Assembly (NCBI GenBank): GCA_021775795.1
Contig: JAJFHB010000477.1
Coordinates: forward strand, 1 to 6,747
From: Hyphomicrobiales bacterium
Lineage (GTDB): Bacteria; Pseudomonadota; Alphaproteobacteria; Rhizobiales; JAJFHB01
Reading direction: 5' to 3'
Length of the DNA: 6,747 nucleotides
The position numbers were made by a program, and so were the translations under genes. A model generated the notes under the pieces. That model was not told the origin of the DNA and searched no databases. It was given only the letters and a program-made list of their open reading frames with translations. This document shows positions 1 to 6,747 of the stretch, in pieces (position 1 is the stretch's first letter; every line of letters starts with the position of its first letter).

Positions 1-1
1 C

Positions 2-3000
2 GGTGGGCTTAAGATCCAGACCATTCACGCCTTTTGTGAAAGTCTGTTGCATCGCTTTCCGCTGGAAGCCGAAATACCACCGGGATTTGAGGTTCTCGAT
101 GATGCCGCCCGCCACGAATTGATGGCGGAAGTGCGGGCTGGCGTCCTCTTCCAGGCGGCAGGAGCGTCCGGCAGTCTCGGCACGGCCCTGCGGACTGTCG
201 TTTCTCATGTGCAATCGCAGGCCTTCGACGAACTGCTTGGAGAATTGCTCTCGAAGCGTTCCCTGCTTGCAGAAGCGAAGGAGCGTTTCGGTGACGGGGA
301 CGCATTCACGCATGTCCTCCGGCAGGTGCATGGTCTGGAGGATGGTGTCGATCCGCAAATGGTCATGCGCGATGTTCTGGAAACGCAATGCTCCCCAGAG
401 GAGTTTTCCGTCAGAGCACTGCAGCTCGCCAGCGGTTCAAAAAAGGACGTGACGTTTGCTGATCGCCTGCGCGCAGCTCTTGCGGGCGTTTCACTCGAGA
501 CAAGGTTCGCAGCCTTTCTGGATGCCTTCCTCACAAAAAAAGACCGCACGCCGCACAGCAGCCCTGTTACCAAGGGTTTGCAGGCTGATTACCCTGACCT
601 GCTTGCCTGGGTGGAACACTGGGCCGAGATCGCGCGCCAGGCCCATGAGCGCTATTGCGCCGCCACCGTGTGCACGGCAAGTGGCGCCTTGTTGCACCTG
701 GCGGACGCTGTTCTCGATGCCTATGAGCAGGAAAAGCAGCGTCGCGCCTTGCTTGATTATGATGATCTGGTAACCCGCACTGCAACACTGTTTGAAAGCC
801 ATAATGCGGCCTGGGTGCTCTACAAGCTGGATGGCGGGCTTGACCATATTCTCGTCGACGAAGCCCAGGACACAAGCCGTGAACAGTGGAACGTCATTGT
901 CAGGCTGAGTGAGGAGTTCTACGCCGGGGCTGGAACCGCCGGTAAAGTGCGTACCCTTTTTGCGGTGGGCGACGAGAAACAGTCGATTTTCAGTTTCCAG
1001 GGTGCAAACCCCCTCATGTTCGAGGCCATGCGCCGTTACTTCGGGGAACGCATTAGCGAGGCCAATCAGAAGTTTGAAAGTGTCCCGCTGACGATCTCTT
1101 TTCGCTCCACCCCGGTGGTGCTTGATGCGGTTGACAAGGTTTTTGCCGCGGAAGAGGCAACGGGCCTGACCCAGTCCGAAGAGCCGCCGCTTCACCAGGC
1201 GTTTCGCCAGAACGAGCCTGGCCGCGTTGAAATCTGGCCGGTAGTCGAGCCGGACGACGAGCCGGAGCGCGATAACTGGGAAGCGCCGCTCGACAGTGAC
1301 AGCACCCACAGCCCGCGGCGCCGGCTGGCACAAAAAATTGCCGAACAGATTGCCGAGTGGCAGGTCAACGACGAGCGCCTCGAAGCATCGGGCCGACGCA
1401 TTGAGCCCGGCGACATTTTGATCCTGGTGCGCCGCCGCAATGCCTTTGTCGATGCCATGGTGGCCGAACTCAAGCAGCGCAATATACCCGTTGCCGGTGC
1501 TGACCGGCTGAAGTTGACGACGCACCTGGCGGTCATGGATCTCATTTCTCTGGGGCGTTTCGTTGTGCTGGAGCAGGACGATCTGGCGTTAGCCGAAGTG
1601 CTGAAGAGCCCGCTGGTGACGCGCGCAGACGGTGCGCCAATCGATGATGATGACTTGCTCCAGCTCGCTGATGGCCGACGCGGCACCCTGTGGCAGGCGC
1701 TTGAGCATCACGCCGCGTCAGATGCCCGCTACACCCCGGCACACGACACCTTGAGGCTGTGGCGTAATCTGGGCGGCTGGCAGCGGCCCTTTGAGTTCTA
1801 CAGTGCCGTGCTGGGTGGGCATAAGGCCCGTCAGAGGTTGGCAGGTCGCCTGGGCAGTGAAGTTCATGACCCCATAGATGCCTTTCTGGGAGCAGCGCTT
1901 GACTATGAGCGCCGGGCAACACCGAGCCTAGAAGGTTTTTTGCACTGGCTAGGGGCATCGGACGCAGATATTCGCCGCGACATGGAGCACGGTAAGAACG
2001 AAGTTCGCATCATGACGGTCCATGGCGCCAAGGGGCTTGAGGCAGGCATCGTGTTCCTGCCCGATACCTGCACTGTTCCCGATGCGCGGAACGTTCCCGA
2101 CATTGTCGCTCTCGAGATTGATGCGCCGGGCAGCGAGACAATTGACATGCCGTGTTGGCGCGTCTCTTCAAGTGTCGAAACGCCACCGGTTACAAGAGCC
2201 AGAGAGAAGCTTCGGCGTCAGGCTCTGGAAGAGAACAACCGGTTGTTATATGTCGCCATGACCCGCGCCAGAGATCGTCTGTACATCTGTGGCTATGGCA
2301 CACGAAACAAGCGTTCGCCGGAATGCTGGTATGATCTGGTGCGCCGTGGCCTGGAACCGTTTGCCGACAGGATTGTCGATGCAGCCGGTGATGAGGTGTG
2401 TCTGCGCATGGAAGAGAAGGGCGAGCTTCGGCAGGGTGCGGACGAACCGCCTGGTGCCGTGCGTTACACATCTGAGGCCCCGCCGCCCTGGGCCGGGCGT
2501 GTGCTGCCGCCGGAGTTGCCGGCGTCGAGTATTATTGCACCGTCAAGTCTGGAACTCTCGGATGCGGGCGATGGCACCTATGCGGGCGCAGCGGAGCAGG
2601 CCATTGCTTCGCCGCTGGCAGGCTCGAACCAGCATCGGTTCAAACGCGGCCGTCTCATTCATCTGCTGTTGCAGACCTTGCCTGAATGCAGCCTCGAGCT
2701 TCGGCGTGAACGGGCGGAGAGGTTTCTGGCAAAACCTGGCCATGGACTGACACAAGATGAGCAAAGTGAAATACTGGAAGCAACGCTGGGTGTGCTTGAA
2801 AACCAGGAAATCGCATGGGTGTTCGGTCCTGGAAGCCGGGCCGAGGTACCCGTTACAGGGGTGATACCCGTGTTGGATGCTCATTACCGTGAAACGGCAA
2901 TTTCAGGGCAGGTCGATCGTCTTGCTGTCCGTGAACAAGACATCATGATCATCGATTTTAAAACAAATCGCCCGGCACCGGCTTCATTGCAATCGGTTCA

Positions 3001-3154
3001 CCCCGCCTATGTGCGCCAGATCGCAGCCTATCGTCTGGCGATACAGCGCATCTTTCCCAATCGCATCGTCCGCGGTGCCCTGATCTGGACAGATGGCCCT
3101 CGTTTCATGGAACTTCCTGCTGAAATGCTTGCCTCTGCCTTGCCTGTGGGCTGA
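2..3154 (+). CDS. addA: Double-strand break repair helicase-nuclease AddA (5'-truncated by window edge)
   Basis: AddA pairs with AddB to unwind and resect DNA ends for RecA-dependent repair in the cytoplasm. The frame is open to the left edge, and the first codons read GLKIQTIHAFCESLL, the UvrD/RecB motif Ia, so the TTG at 47 is not a start. Of the protein, 1050 residues are visible; roughly 110-130 N-terminal residues, including the Walker A loop, should lie upstream. Superfamily 1 helicase motifs appear in order: DEAQDTS (nt 857-877, residues 286-292), GDEKQSIFSFQGA (from nt 968), SFRSTP (from nt 1097), TVHGAKGLE (nt 2015-2041) and LLYVAMTRARDRL (nt 2243-2281). A C-terminal PD-(D/E)XK nuclease follows, with RGRLIH (His887), GQVDRL (Asp972), IDFKTN (Asp985, Lys987) and a QxxxY pair (Gln1006, Tyr1010). 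All expected catalytic residues in the visible part are present. addB would be expected just upstream. A RecB-type identity is less likely given the length and the trxA neighbour. Confidence 0.96.
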   Translation, partial: GGLKIQTIHAFCESLLHRFPLEAEIPPGFEVLDDAARHELMAEVRAGVLFQAAGASGSLGTALRTVVSHVQSQAFDELLGELLSKRSLLAEAKERFGDGDAFTHVLRQVHGLEDGVDPQMVMRDVLETQCSPEEFSVRALQLASGSKKDVTFADRLRAALAGVSLETRFAAFLDAFLTKKDRTPHSSPVTKGLQADYPDLLAWVEHWAEIARQAHERYCAATVCTASGALLHLADAVLDAYEQEKQRRALLDYDDLVTRTATLFESHNAAWVLYKLDGGLDHILVDEAQDTSREQWNVIVRLSEEFYAGAGTAGKVRTLFAVGDEKQSIFSFQGANPLMFEAMRRYFGERISEANQKFESVPLTISFRSTPVVLDAVDKVFAAEEATGLTQSEEPPLHQAFRQNEPGRVEIWPVVEPDDEPERDNWEAPLDSDSTHSPRRRLAQKIAEQIAEWQVNDERLEASGRRIEPGDILILVRRRNAFVDAMVAELKQRNIPVAGADRLKLTTHLAVMDLISLGRFVVLEQDDLALAEVLKSPLVTRADGAPIDDDDLLQLADGRRGTLWQALEHHAASDARYTPAHDTLRLWRNLGGWQRPFEFYSAVLGGHKARQRLAGRLGSEVHDPIDAFLGAALDYERRATPSLEGFLHWLGASDADIRRDMEHGKNEVRIMTVHGAKGLEAGIVFLPDTCTVPDARNVPDIVALEIDAPGSETIDMPCWRVSSSVETPPVTRAREKLRRQALEENNRLLYVAMTRARDRLYICGYGTRNKRSPECWYDLVRRGLEPFADRIVDAAGDEVCLRMEEKGELRQGADEPPGAVRYTSEAPPPWAGRVLPPELPASSIIAPSSLELSDAGDGTYAGAAEQAIASPLAGSNQHRFKRGRLIHLLLQTLPECSLELRRERAERFLAKPGHGLTQDEQSEILEATLGVLENQEIAWVFGPGSRAEVPVTGVIPVLDAHYRETAISGQVDRLAVREQDIMIIDFKTNRPAPASLQSVHPAYVRQIAAYRLAIQRIFPNRIVRGALIWTDGPRFMELPAEMLASALPVG

Positions 3155-3168
3155 ACAGGCAAACACGT

Positions 3169-3178
3169 TTTCGCGAAA
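3169..3178. repeat. 10-base perfect palindrome in the addA-trxA gap
   Basis: TTTCGCGAAA is its own reverse complement and lies 15 bases after the addA stop, upstream of the candidate trxA promoter. It could be a small operator half or chance. It has no following T run, so it does not look like an addA terminator. Confidence 0.35.
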
Positions 3179-3185
3179 TGCCGTT

Positions 3186-3195
3186 GACGGCCGTC
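3186..3195. repeat. Second 10-base perfect palindrome in the addA-trxA gap
   Basis: GACGGCCGTC is self-complementary and ends eight bases before the candidate -35 hexamer of trxA. That is a typical place for a regulator site, but no known operator is recognised and a palindrome of this size can occur by chance in GC-rich DNA. Confidence 0.35.
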
Positions 3196-3203
3196 CGCAC
3201 CAC

Positions 3204-3232
3204 TTGACCTTCCATAGTGCCGCACCTACGTT
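3204..3232 (+). promoter_or_regulatory. Candidate housekeeping promoter for trxA
   Basis: TTGACC at 3204-3209, preceded by C, fits the CTTGAC form of the alphaproteobacterial sigma-70 -35 element (five of six to TTGACA). After a 17-base spacer comes TACGTT at 3227-3232, a weak -10 that keeps the first T, the A and the last T. The predicted transcript would start near 3239 and carry a leader of about 70 bases before trxA. The placement is an inference from similarity to consensus. Confidence 0.45.
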
Positions 3233-3260
3233 CAGCAGAGAACTTGCCGCTGCCCCCGCG

Positions 3261-3275
3261 GCACGATTAGCGTGC
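3261..3275 (+). other. Small hairpin in the trxA leader
   Basis: GCACG at 3261-3265 pairs with CGTGC at 3271-3275 around an ATTAG loop. Past one G-G mismatch the stem could extend by about three pairs. It sits about 24 bases upstream of the trxA ribosome binding site, so it would lie in the leader of a transcript from the candidate promoter. There is no T run, so it is not an intrinsic terminator. Any function is unknown. Confidence 0.3.
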
Positions 3276-3298
3276 GGTGTAGACACCGTTTCGCATGA

Positions 3299-3303
3299 AA
3301 GGA
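3299..3303 (+). promoter_or_regulatory. Ribosome binding site that fixes the trxA start
   Basis: AAGGA lies six bases before the ATG at 3310, an ideal spacing. It falls inside the extra codons that would be translated if the upstream in-frame ATG at 3295 were used, and no comparable site precedes that ATG, so 3310 is preferred. Confidence 0.8.
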
Positions 3304-3309
3304 AAATCT

Positions 3310-3630
3310 ATGGCTACGCACCCGGTTTCCGATTCGTCCTTCGAAGACGATGTTTTGAACTCATCCGAGCCTGTGGTTGTCGACTTTTGGGCCGAATGGT
3401 GTGGCCCCTGCAAACAGATTGGCCCGGCGCTCGAAGAGATCGCAAATGAGCTTTCGGACAAGGTTCGCGTTGCCAAGATCAATATTGATGACAATCCCTC
3501 AACGCCGTCAAAATATGGCGTCCGGGGTATTCCGACATTGATGATCTTCAAGGATGGCGAAGTCGCCTCTGTACAGGTAGGCGCGCTTCCGAAGGGTAAG
3601 ATCCTCGAATGGATTGAAGGCGCCATCTGA
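3310..3630 (+). CDS. trxA: Thioredoxin 1
   Basis: A small cytoplasmic dithiol-disulfide oxidoreductase that is reduced by thioredoxin reductase and passes electrons to targets such as ribonucleotide reductase. The product is 106 residues, the usual length of a bacterial TrxA. It shows the active site WCGPC at residues 30-34 (redox cysteines 31 and 34), the buried Asp25 in VVDFWAEW, the cis-proline Pro75 in GIPTLM, and the closing GALPKGKILEWIEGAI helix region. The start at 3310 is chosen over 3295 because of the AAGGA ribosome site and because the resulting N-terminus (MATHPVSDSSFEDDV) matches normal thioredoxins. It follows addA by 155 bases and probably has its own promoter, though readthrough from addA is possible. 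A strong terminator lies 30 bases after the stop. Nothing is unusual in the protein itself. Confidence 0.97.
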   Translation: MATHPVSDSSFEDDVLNSSEPVVVDFWAEWCGPCKQIGPALEEIANELSDKVRVAKINIDDNPSTPSKYGVRGIPTLMIFKDGEVASVQVGALPKGKILEWIEGAI

Positions 3631-3660
3631 GCCGTCTGACGGCATCAGCAACAATATGAC

Positions 3661-3688
3661 GGGCAGGCTTGTCGGGCCTGCCCTTTTT
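3661..3688 (+). terminator. Rho-independent terminator of trxA
   Basis: GGGCAGGC (3661-3668) and GCCTGCCC (3676-3683) form a perfect eight-pair GC-rich stem with a seven-base loop, followed at once by TTTTT (3684-3688). It lies between the convergent trxA and folC stop codons. On the minus strand the stem is followed by GTCATATTG rather than a T run, so it should work well only for plus-strand transcripts, although the hairpin would also lie in any transcript running past folC. Confidence 0.9.
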
Positions 3689-3709
3689 GTTGGGCTTGCG
3701 TGAAACGCT

Positions 3710-5026
3710 CTAAGCGGTTTCCGCTTCCTGCAGCGCCAGAACATGCCCGGCAAAATACAACGACCCGCATATAAGCACGCGGGGTGGTTCATCCTCTCCG
3801 ATCGTACAGGCGCCAAGCGCCATCTCGACGGTGGGAGCGGGTTGAGCATCAAAGCCAAGGCTAAGGGCTATGGCGCAGATCTCATCCGCAGGAACGGCGT
3901 TTTCCTCACCGGGAATGGTGACGGCGATGATCTTGTGGGCAAGCCCCTGGAATGGTGCCAGATAGCCGCCCACATCCTTGCTGTTTATCATGCCCATGAT
4001 CAGGACCAGGGGGCGTGAGACCCGCTCTTCCAGGTCCGCCATACTGGCAGACAGCGCAGCGCCGGCGGCAGGGTTGTGGCCACCGTCCAGCCAAAGCTCT
4101 GCTTCGGCGGGCAAGTAGCCGGTGAGTGTTTCGCCGGTTAACCGTTGTAGCCGGGCAGCCCACTCTGCGTTCATCAGTCCGTTTTCGATGTTGCGTTCGC
4201 TCAGGCTGATGGCGGTCTGTGTCCGCAGTGCTGCAATGGCCGTGCCGGCATTGGTGATCTGGAAACCGCCCGCCAGCCTTGGTAACGGCAGGTCAAGCAA
4301 ACCGTCTTCGTCCTGAAACACCAAACGGCCGTGTTGCTCATAGGCGTGCCAGTCTTCGTTGCCGATAAACAGCGGGGCGCCAAGTCTTGCCGCCTGCCGC
4401 ACAATGACATCGCGTGCAGCATCCGCCTGTTCCGTGCACACACACGCAACTCCGCGTTTGATGATTCCGGCTTTTTCAGTGGCGATGGACGCAAGTGTGT
4501 CACCAAGGAACTGCTGGTGGTCAAGCGCCACACTGGTAATGACCGTTAAATGCGGCTTGGCCAGAACGTTGGTCGCGTCCAGACGGCCGCCGAGGCCGGT
4601 TTCCAGCAAAACGATGTCTGCCGGCTGTCGGCTGAATGCCAGAAAAGCTGCTGCAGTTGTGATTTCGAAGTAGGTGATCGGGTCGCCACCGTTGACGTCT
4701 TCGCATTCCTCCAGAATGTCGCTGAGCGCCGCCTCACTTATATACTCACCGTGAGGCGTGCCACCGAGGAGAATGCGTTCATGAAAACGCACAAGGTGGG
4801 GTGAAGTGTAGGCGTGCACCCGTGCACCGGCGTCCTCGAACGCGGCACGCATGTAGGCGAGAGTTGAACCCTTGCCGTTGGTGCCGGCCACATGAATGAC
4901 AGGTGGAAGTTTGAGTTGAGGTTGTCCCAAACGCTCGAGCAGAGTCTCTATACGCTCCAGCGACAGGTCGATAACCTTCGGGTGAAGCGTCAGAAGACGT
5001 TCAAGAATAGCATCACTGCGGGCCAT
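3710..5026 (-). CDS. folC: Bifunctional dihydrofolate synthase / folylpolyglutamate synthase
   Basis: A cytoplasmic ATP-dependent ligase of the Mur-ligase fold. It adds L-glutamate to dihydropteroate to give dihydrofolate and then extends the glutamate tail of reduced folates. The 438-residue length is normal. Visible motifs are the P-loop HVAGTNGKGST (residues 45-55), YTSPHLVRFHERI (73-85), ETGLGGRLDATN (142-153), SVALDHQQFLG (165-175), and TEKAGIIK (183-190), whose Lys185 matches the carbamylated lysine of the family. GGFQITNAG (253-261) lies between the two domains, and LDGGHNP (313-319) and GMINSKD (345-351) are in the C-terminal domain. The ATG at 5026 gives the usual MARSDAILERLL N-terminus. 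It follows accD by 14 bases and is likely the last gene of trpA-accD-folC. Dihydrofolate synthase activity is inferred from the family in bacteria; a monofunctional FPGS cannot be strictly excluded. Confidence 0.95.
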   Translation of the reverse strand: MARSDAILERLLTLHPKVIDLSLERIETLLERLGQPQLKLPPVIHVAGTNGKGSTLAYMRAAFEDAGARVHAYTSPHLVRFHERILLGGTPHGEYISEAALSDILEECEDVNGGDPITYFEITTAAAFLAFSRQPADIVLLETGLGGRLDATNVLAKPHLTVITSVALDHQQFLGDTLASIATEKAGIIKRGVACVCTEQADAARDVIVRQAARLGAPLFIGNEDWHAYEQHGRLVFQDEDGLLDLPLPRLAGGFQITNAGTAIAALRTQTAISLSERNIENGLMNAEWAARLQRLTGETLTGYLPAEAELWLDGGHNPAAGAALSASMADLEERVSRPLVLIMGMINSKDVGGYLAPFQGLAHKIIAVTIPGEENAVPADEICAIALSLGFDAQPAPTVEMALGACTIGEDEPPRVLICGSLYFAGHVLALQEAETA

Positions 5027-5038
5027 GAATTTATGTGG

Positions 5039-5042
5039 TCCT
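5039..5042 (-). promoter_or_regulatory. Ribosome binding site of folC overlapping the accD stop
   Basis: AGGA on the minus strand overlaps the TAG stop of accD (5043-5041) and lies 12 bases before the folC ATG, longer than the ideal spacing. The overlap suggests that ribosomes ending on accD help start folC. The match is short, so this is tentative. Confidence 0.45.
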
Positions 5043-6012
5043 AATCGGCCGTCTCGGCCGCGCCGGCGCCTTCAGAGGCGACACTGTCGTCTTCCTCAGG
5101 CGCTGGAAGCTGAGCTGCTTCTTCTACAAAGCCACCATTCTTCATCGCCCCTTTGGGCAATGCAGGGGCGTGCGACAGCAACCGCACAAGCCGGCTTAGC
5201 GTACTGCGCAACTCATGGCGGTGCACGACGATATCCACCATTCCATGCTCGAGCAGGTACTCAGAGCGTTGAAACCCTTCCGGCAGTTTCTGGCGGATCG
5301 TCTGTTCGATCACCCGCGGCCCCGCAAAGCCAATCAACGCACCCGGCTCCGCCACATGCACATCGCCAAGCATGGCGTAGGAAGCGGTGACGCCGCCGGT
5401 GGTCGGATGAGTGAGGACAACGATGTAGGGAAGCTTGGCTTCCCGCAATTCCTGCACCGCAACGGTTGTTCGCGGCATCTGCATGAGAGACAGAATGCCT
5501 TCCTGCATACGGGCACCACCGGCCGCGGCGAAGAGAATAAAGGGTGCTTGTCTTTCAACCGCCGCCCTCATTCCTGTGATGAGAGCTTCGCCGGCAGCCA
5601 TGCCGAGCGAGCCGCCCATGAAGGAAAAATCCTGCACTGCGGCCACGGTTTCAAGATCATCAACACGGCCGGCGCCGACGAGCACGGCATCATCCAGGCC
5701 TGTTTTCGCCCGGGCTTCTTTCAGCCGCTCGGTGTAGCGGCGCTCATCGCGGAACTTCAGGGGATCGAGCGGAACCTCTGGGACGTCGATGTTTTCATAA
5801 ACACCATCATCAAAGAGAAGTTTGAGCCGCGTCGGTGCTGCAACCTGCATGTGGTAATCACTGCCGGGGATGACAAACTGATTTGCCTCAAGATCCCGGT
5901 GAAACACCATCTGACCTGTTTGCGGGCACTTGACCCACATGTTGTCTGGAAGCTCACGCTTCGACAGAAGGCCTTGTATCTTCGGCCTGACAACGTTTTT
6001 TATCCAGTTCAC
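5041..6012 (-). CDS. accD: Acetyl-CoA carboxylase carboxyltransferase subunit beta
   Basis: With AccA it forms the carboxyltransferase that moves CO2 from carboxybiotin-BCCP to acetyl-CoA, giving malonyl-CoA, the committed step of fatty-acid synthesis. The 323-residue product shows [11 protein letters not shown] (133-143), [16 protein letters not shown] (163-178), [14 protein letters not shown] (204-217) and [18 protein letters not shown] (221-238), all typical of the crotonase-like fold. The start codon is GTG at 6012, supported by the conserved MNWI N-terminus and a good ribosome site. The N-terminal zinc ribbon is degenerate: aligned by eye without gaps to the remembered E. coli sequence, only Cys29 of four cysteines remains (Thr32, Ile48 and Ser51 replace the others), as I also recall for Rhizobium AccD. 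The residue before GGAR is Ala164 where Ser is common. The last 20 or so residues form an acidic, Ala/Glu-rich and probably disordered tail. It lies between trpA and folC in an apparent operon. Confidence 0.97.
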   Translation of the reverse strand: MNWIKNVVRPKIQGLLSKRELPDNMWVKCPQTGQMVFHRDLEANQFVIPGSDYHMQVAAPTRLKLLFDDGVYENIDVPEVPLDPLKFRDERRYTERLKEARAKTGLDDAVLVGAGRVDDLETVAAVQDFSFMGGSLGMAAGEALITGMRAAVERQAPFILFAAAGGARMQEGILSLMQMPRTTVAVQELREAKLPYIVVLTHPTTGGVTASYAMLGDVHVAEPGALIGFAGPRVIEQTIRQKLPEGFQRSEYLLEHGMVDIVVHRHELRSTLSRLVRLLSHAPALPKGAMKNGGFVEEAAQLPAPEEDDSVASEGAGAAETAD

Positions 6013-6018
6013 CGGTCG

Positions 6019-6025
6019 TCCCTTC
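6019..6025 (-). promoter_or_regulatory. Ribosome binding site supporting the accD GTG start
   Basis: GAAGGGA on the minus strand ends six bases before the GTG at 6012, a strong match with good spacing. It lies in the 25-base gap after trpA. It confirms initiation at GTG, which gives the expected MNWI N-terminus. Confidence 0.75.
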
Positions 6026-6037
6026 GTTCGCGCTGAA

Positions 6038-6747
6038 CTATGCTGGCGTCTTGGCGGTTCGAACGCCGTCTGCCAGACTTTCTACCAGTTTTAGCACATC
6101 CGAAGCCACGTCTTTGACCGGCCTCCCCTCAGCATCAAGGCCATCCTTAATCTGATTGACCAGTGCCGATCCGACCACAACGCCGTCTGCCACAGCGGCA
6201 ATGGCCTTTGCCTGCTCTGGTGTCCGCACCCCAAAGCCTACGGCGACGGGAAGATCCGTCTTGCTCTTGATGCGTTGCACGCGCTGGCTAACCGCATTGG
6301 CATCGGGTGCAGCAGAGCCCGTTATCCCGGTGATCGACACGTAATAGACAAATCCGCTTGTATTCGTCAGCACGGTGGGAAGCCGCTTCTCGTCAGTGGT
6401 CGGTGTTGCCAGGCGGATGAAATTGATACCTCTTTCCAAGGCCGGTATGCACAGTTCATCGTCACACTCAGGCGGCAGATCAACAATAATCAGCCCATCC
6501 ACACCGGACGACTTTGCCTCATCCAGGAAGCGCTCGGGGCCATACGAGTAAATCGGATTGAAATAACCCATCAGAACGATCGGTGTGCTGTCGTCCTTTT
6601 CCCGGAACGTGCGGACAAGCTGCAGCGTTTTTATCATGTTCTGGCCTGCCTTCAGGGCGCGCAGAGAAGATGCCTGAATTGCCGGCCCATCCGCCATCGG
6701 ATCGGTAAACGGCATCCCCAGTTCAATAATATCCGCGCCAGCCGACG
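6038..6747 (-). CDS. trpA: Tryptophan synthase alpha chain (N-terminus off the window)
   Basis: The alpha subunit cleaves indole-3-glycerol phosphate to indole and glyceraldehyde 3-phosphate; indole passes through a tunnel to TrpB. The frame stays open to the right edge: upstream of the in-frame ATG at 6715 it reads [10 protein letters not shown], so that ATG is internal. About 235 residues are visible of a usual 270-280. The catalytic pair is present: Glu in IIELG (nt 6724-6722, equivalent to E. coli Glu49) and Asp in [10 protein letters not shown] (nt 6691-6689, equivalent to Asp60). Other TIM-barrel signatures are [22 protein letters not shown], the SITGITGS segment, and the phosphate-binding [13 protein letters not shown] and [12 protein letters not shown]. 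It ends 25 bases before accD, on the same strand. trpB, and probably trpF, are expected beyond the right edge. Confidence 0.97.
   Translation of the reverse strand, partial: SAGADIIELGMPFTDPMADGPAIQASSLRALKAGQNMIKTLQLVRTFREKDDSTPIVLMGYFNPIYSYGPERFLDEAKSSGVDGLIIVDLPPECDDELCIPALERGINFIRLATPTTDEKRLPTVLTNTSGFVYYVSITGITGSAAPDANAVSQRVQRIKSKTDLPVAVGFGVRTPEQAKAIAAVADGVVVGSALVNQIKDGLDAEGRPVKDVASDVLKLVESLADGVRTAKTPA

Noticed and set aside
47..49. TTG as a possible start of addA.
   Set aside because: The frame is open upstream to the edge and already encodes motif Ia (TIHAFC) before this codon, so the gene is cut by the window, not started here.
491..1525. Long open frame (344 codons) antisense to addA.
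   Set aside because: It lies wholly opposite conserved helicase motifs of addA, its translation resembles no family I know, and long antisense frames are expected in GC-rich coding DNA.
3295..3297. Upstream in-frame ATG as the trxA start.
   Set aside because: It has no ribosome site of its own and would place the clear AAGGA site inside the coding region; the ATG at 3310 gives a standard thioredoxin N-terminus.
3743..4018. Open frame of 91 codons on the plus strand just after the trxA terminator.
   Set aside because: It lies opposite the conserved C-terminal part of folC and has no recognisable product or convincing ribosome site.
5215..6036. Open frame of 273 codons on the plus strand opposite accD.
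   Set aside because: It mirrors conserved AccD codons, has no recognised domain, and is best explained as a shadow of accD.
6713..6715. ATG at 6715 as the trpA start.
   Set aside because: It is the Met in LGMPFTDP, within the conserved catalytic segment, and the frame continues upstream with TrpA sequence.
1..6747. CRISPR array, insertion sequence, tRNA, phage or defence genes, or a novel system.
   Set aside because: No direct repeat series, transposase, integrase, tRNA-like segment or unassigned gene is visible; five core genes account for nearly all the sequence.

Overview
The window looks like ordinary core chromosome from an alphaproteobacterium, possibly Hyphomicrobiales-like, although the order cannot be fixed from the sequence alone. 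Three things support this. The gene set and order (addA-trxA facing trpA-accD-folC) is the arrangement I know from many alphaproteobacteria. AccD begins MNWI and lacks most of the zinc-ribbon cysteines, as I recall for Rhizobium-type AccD. The DNA is moderately GC-rich with codon use typical of that class. Nothing points to a mobile element, phage, CRISPR array or horizontally acquired segment.

Layout. From the left edge to 3154 (+) runs the 3' part of addA, the helicase-nuclease subunit of the AddAB double-strand-break repair enzyme; its N-terminus lies off the window. A 155-base gap follows with a plausible promoter, two short palindromes and a small hairpin, leading to trxA (thioredoxin, 3310-3630, +). 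A clear intrinsic terminator (3661-3688) closes trxA. On the opposite strand three tightly packed genes read right to left: trpA (tryptophan synthase alpha, 5' end off the window), accD (acetyl-CoA carboxylase carboxyltransferase beta, 5041-6012, GTG start) and folC (dihydrofolate/folylpolyglutamate synthase, 3710-5026). Their gaps of 25 and 14 bases suggest one transcript, probably continuing upstream into trpB and trpF.

How the genes work together. The minus-strand group joins the last steps of tryptophan synthesis, the committed step of fatty-acid synthesis and folate polyglutamylation in one likely operon. The plus-strand pair covers recombinational DNA repair and cytoplasmic disulfide reduction. 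The two groups converge on the 79-base region that holds the terminator.

I found no undescribed system. The points worth a second look are modest: loss of three of the four AccD zinc-ribbon cysteines, a Ser-to-Ala change beside the AccD GGAR motif, the structured leader of trxA, and possible translational coupling of accD and folC.
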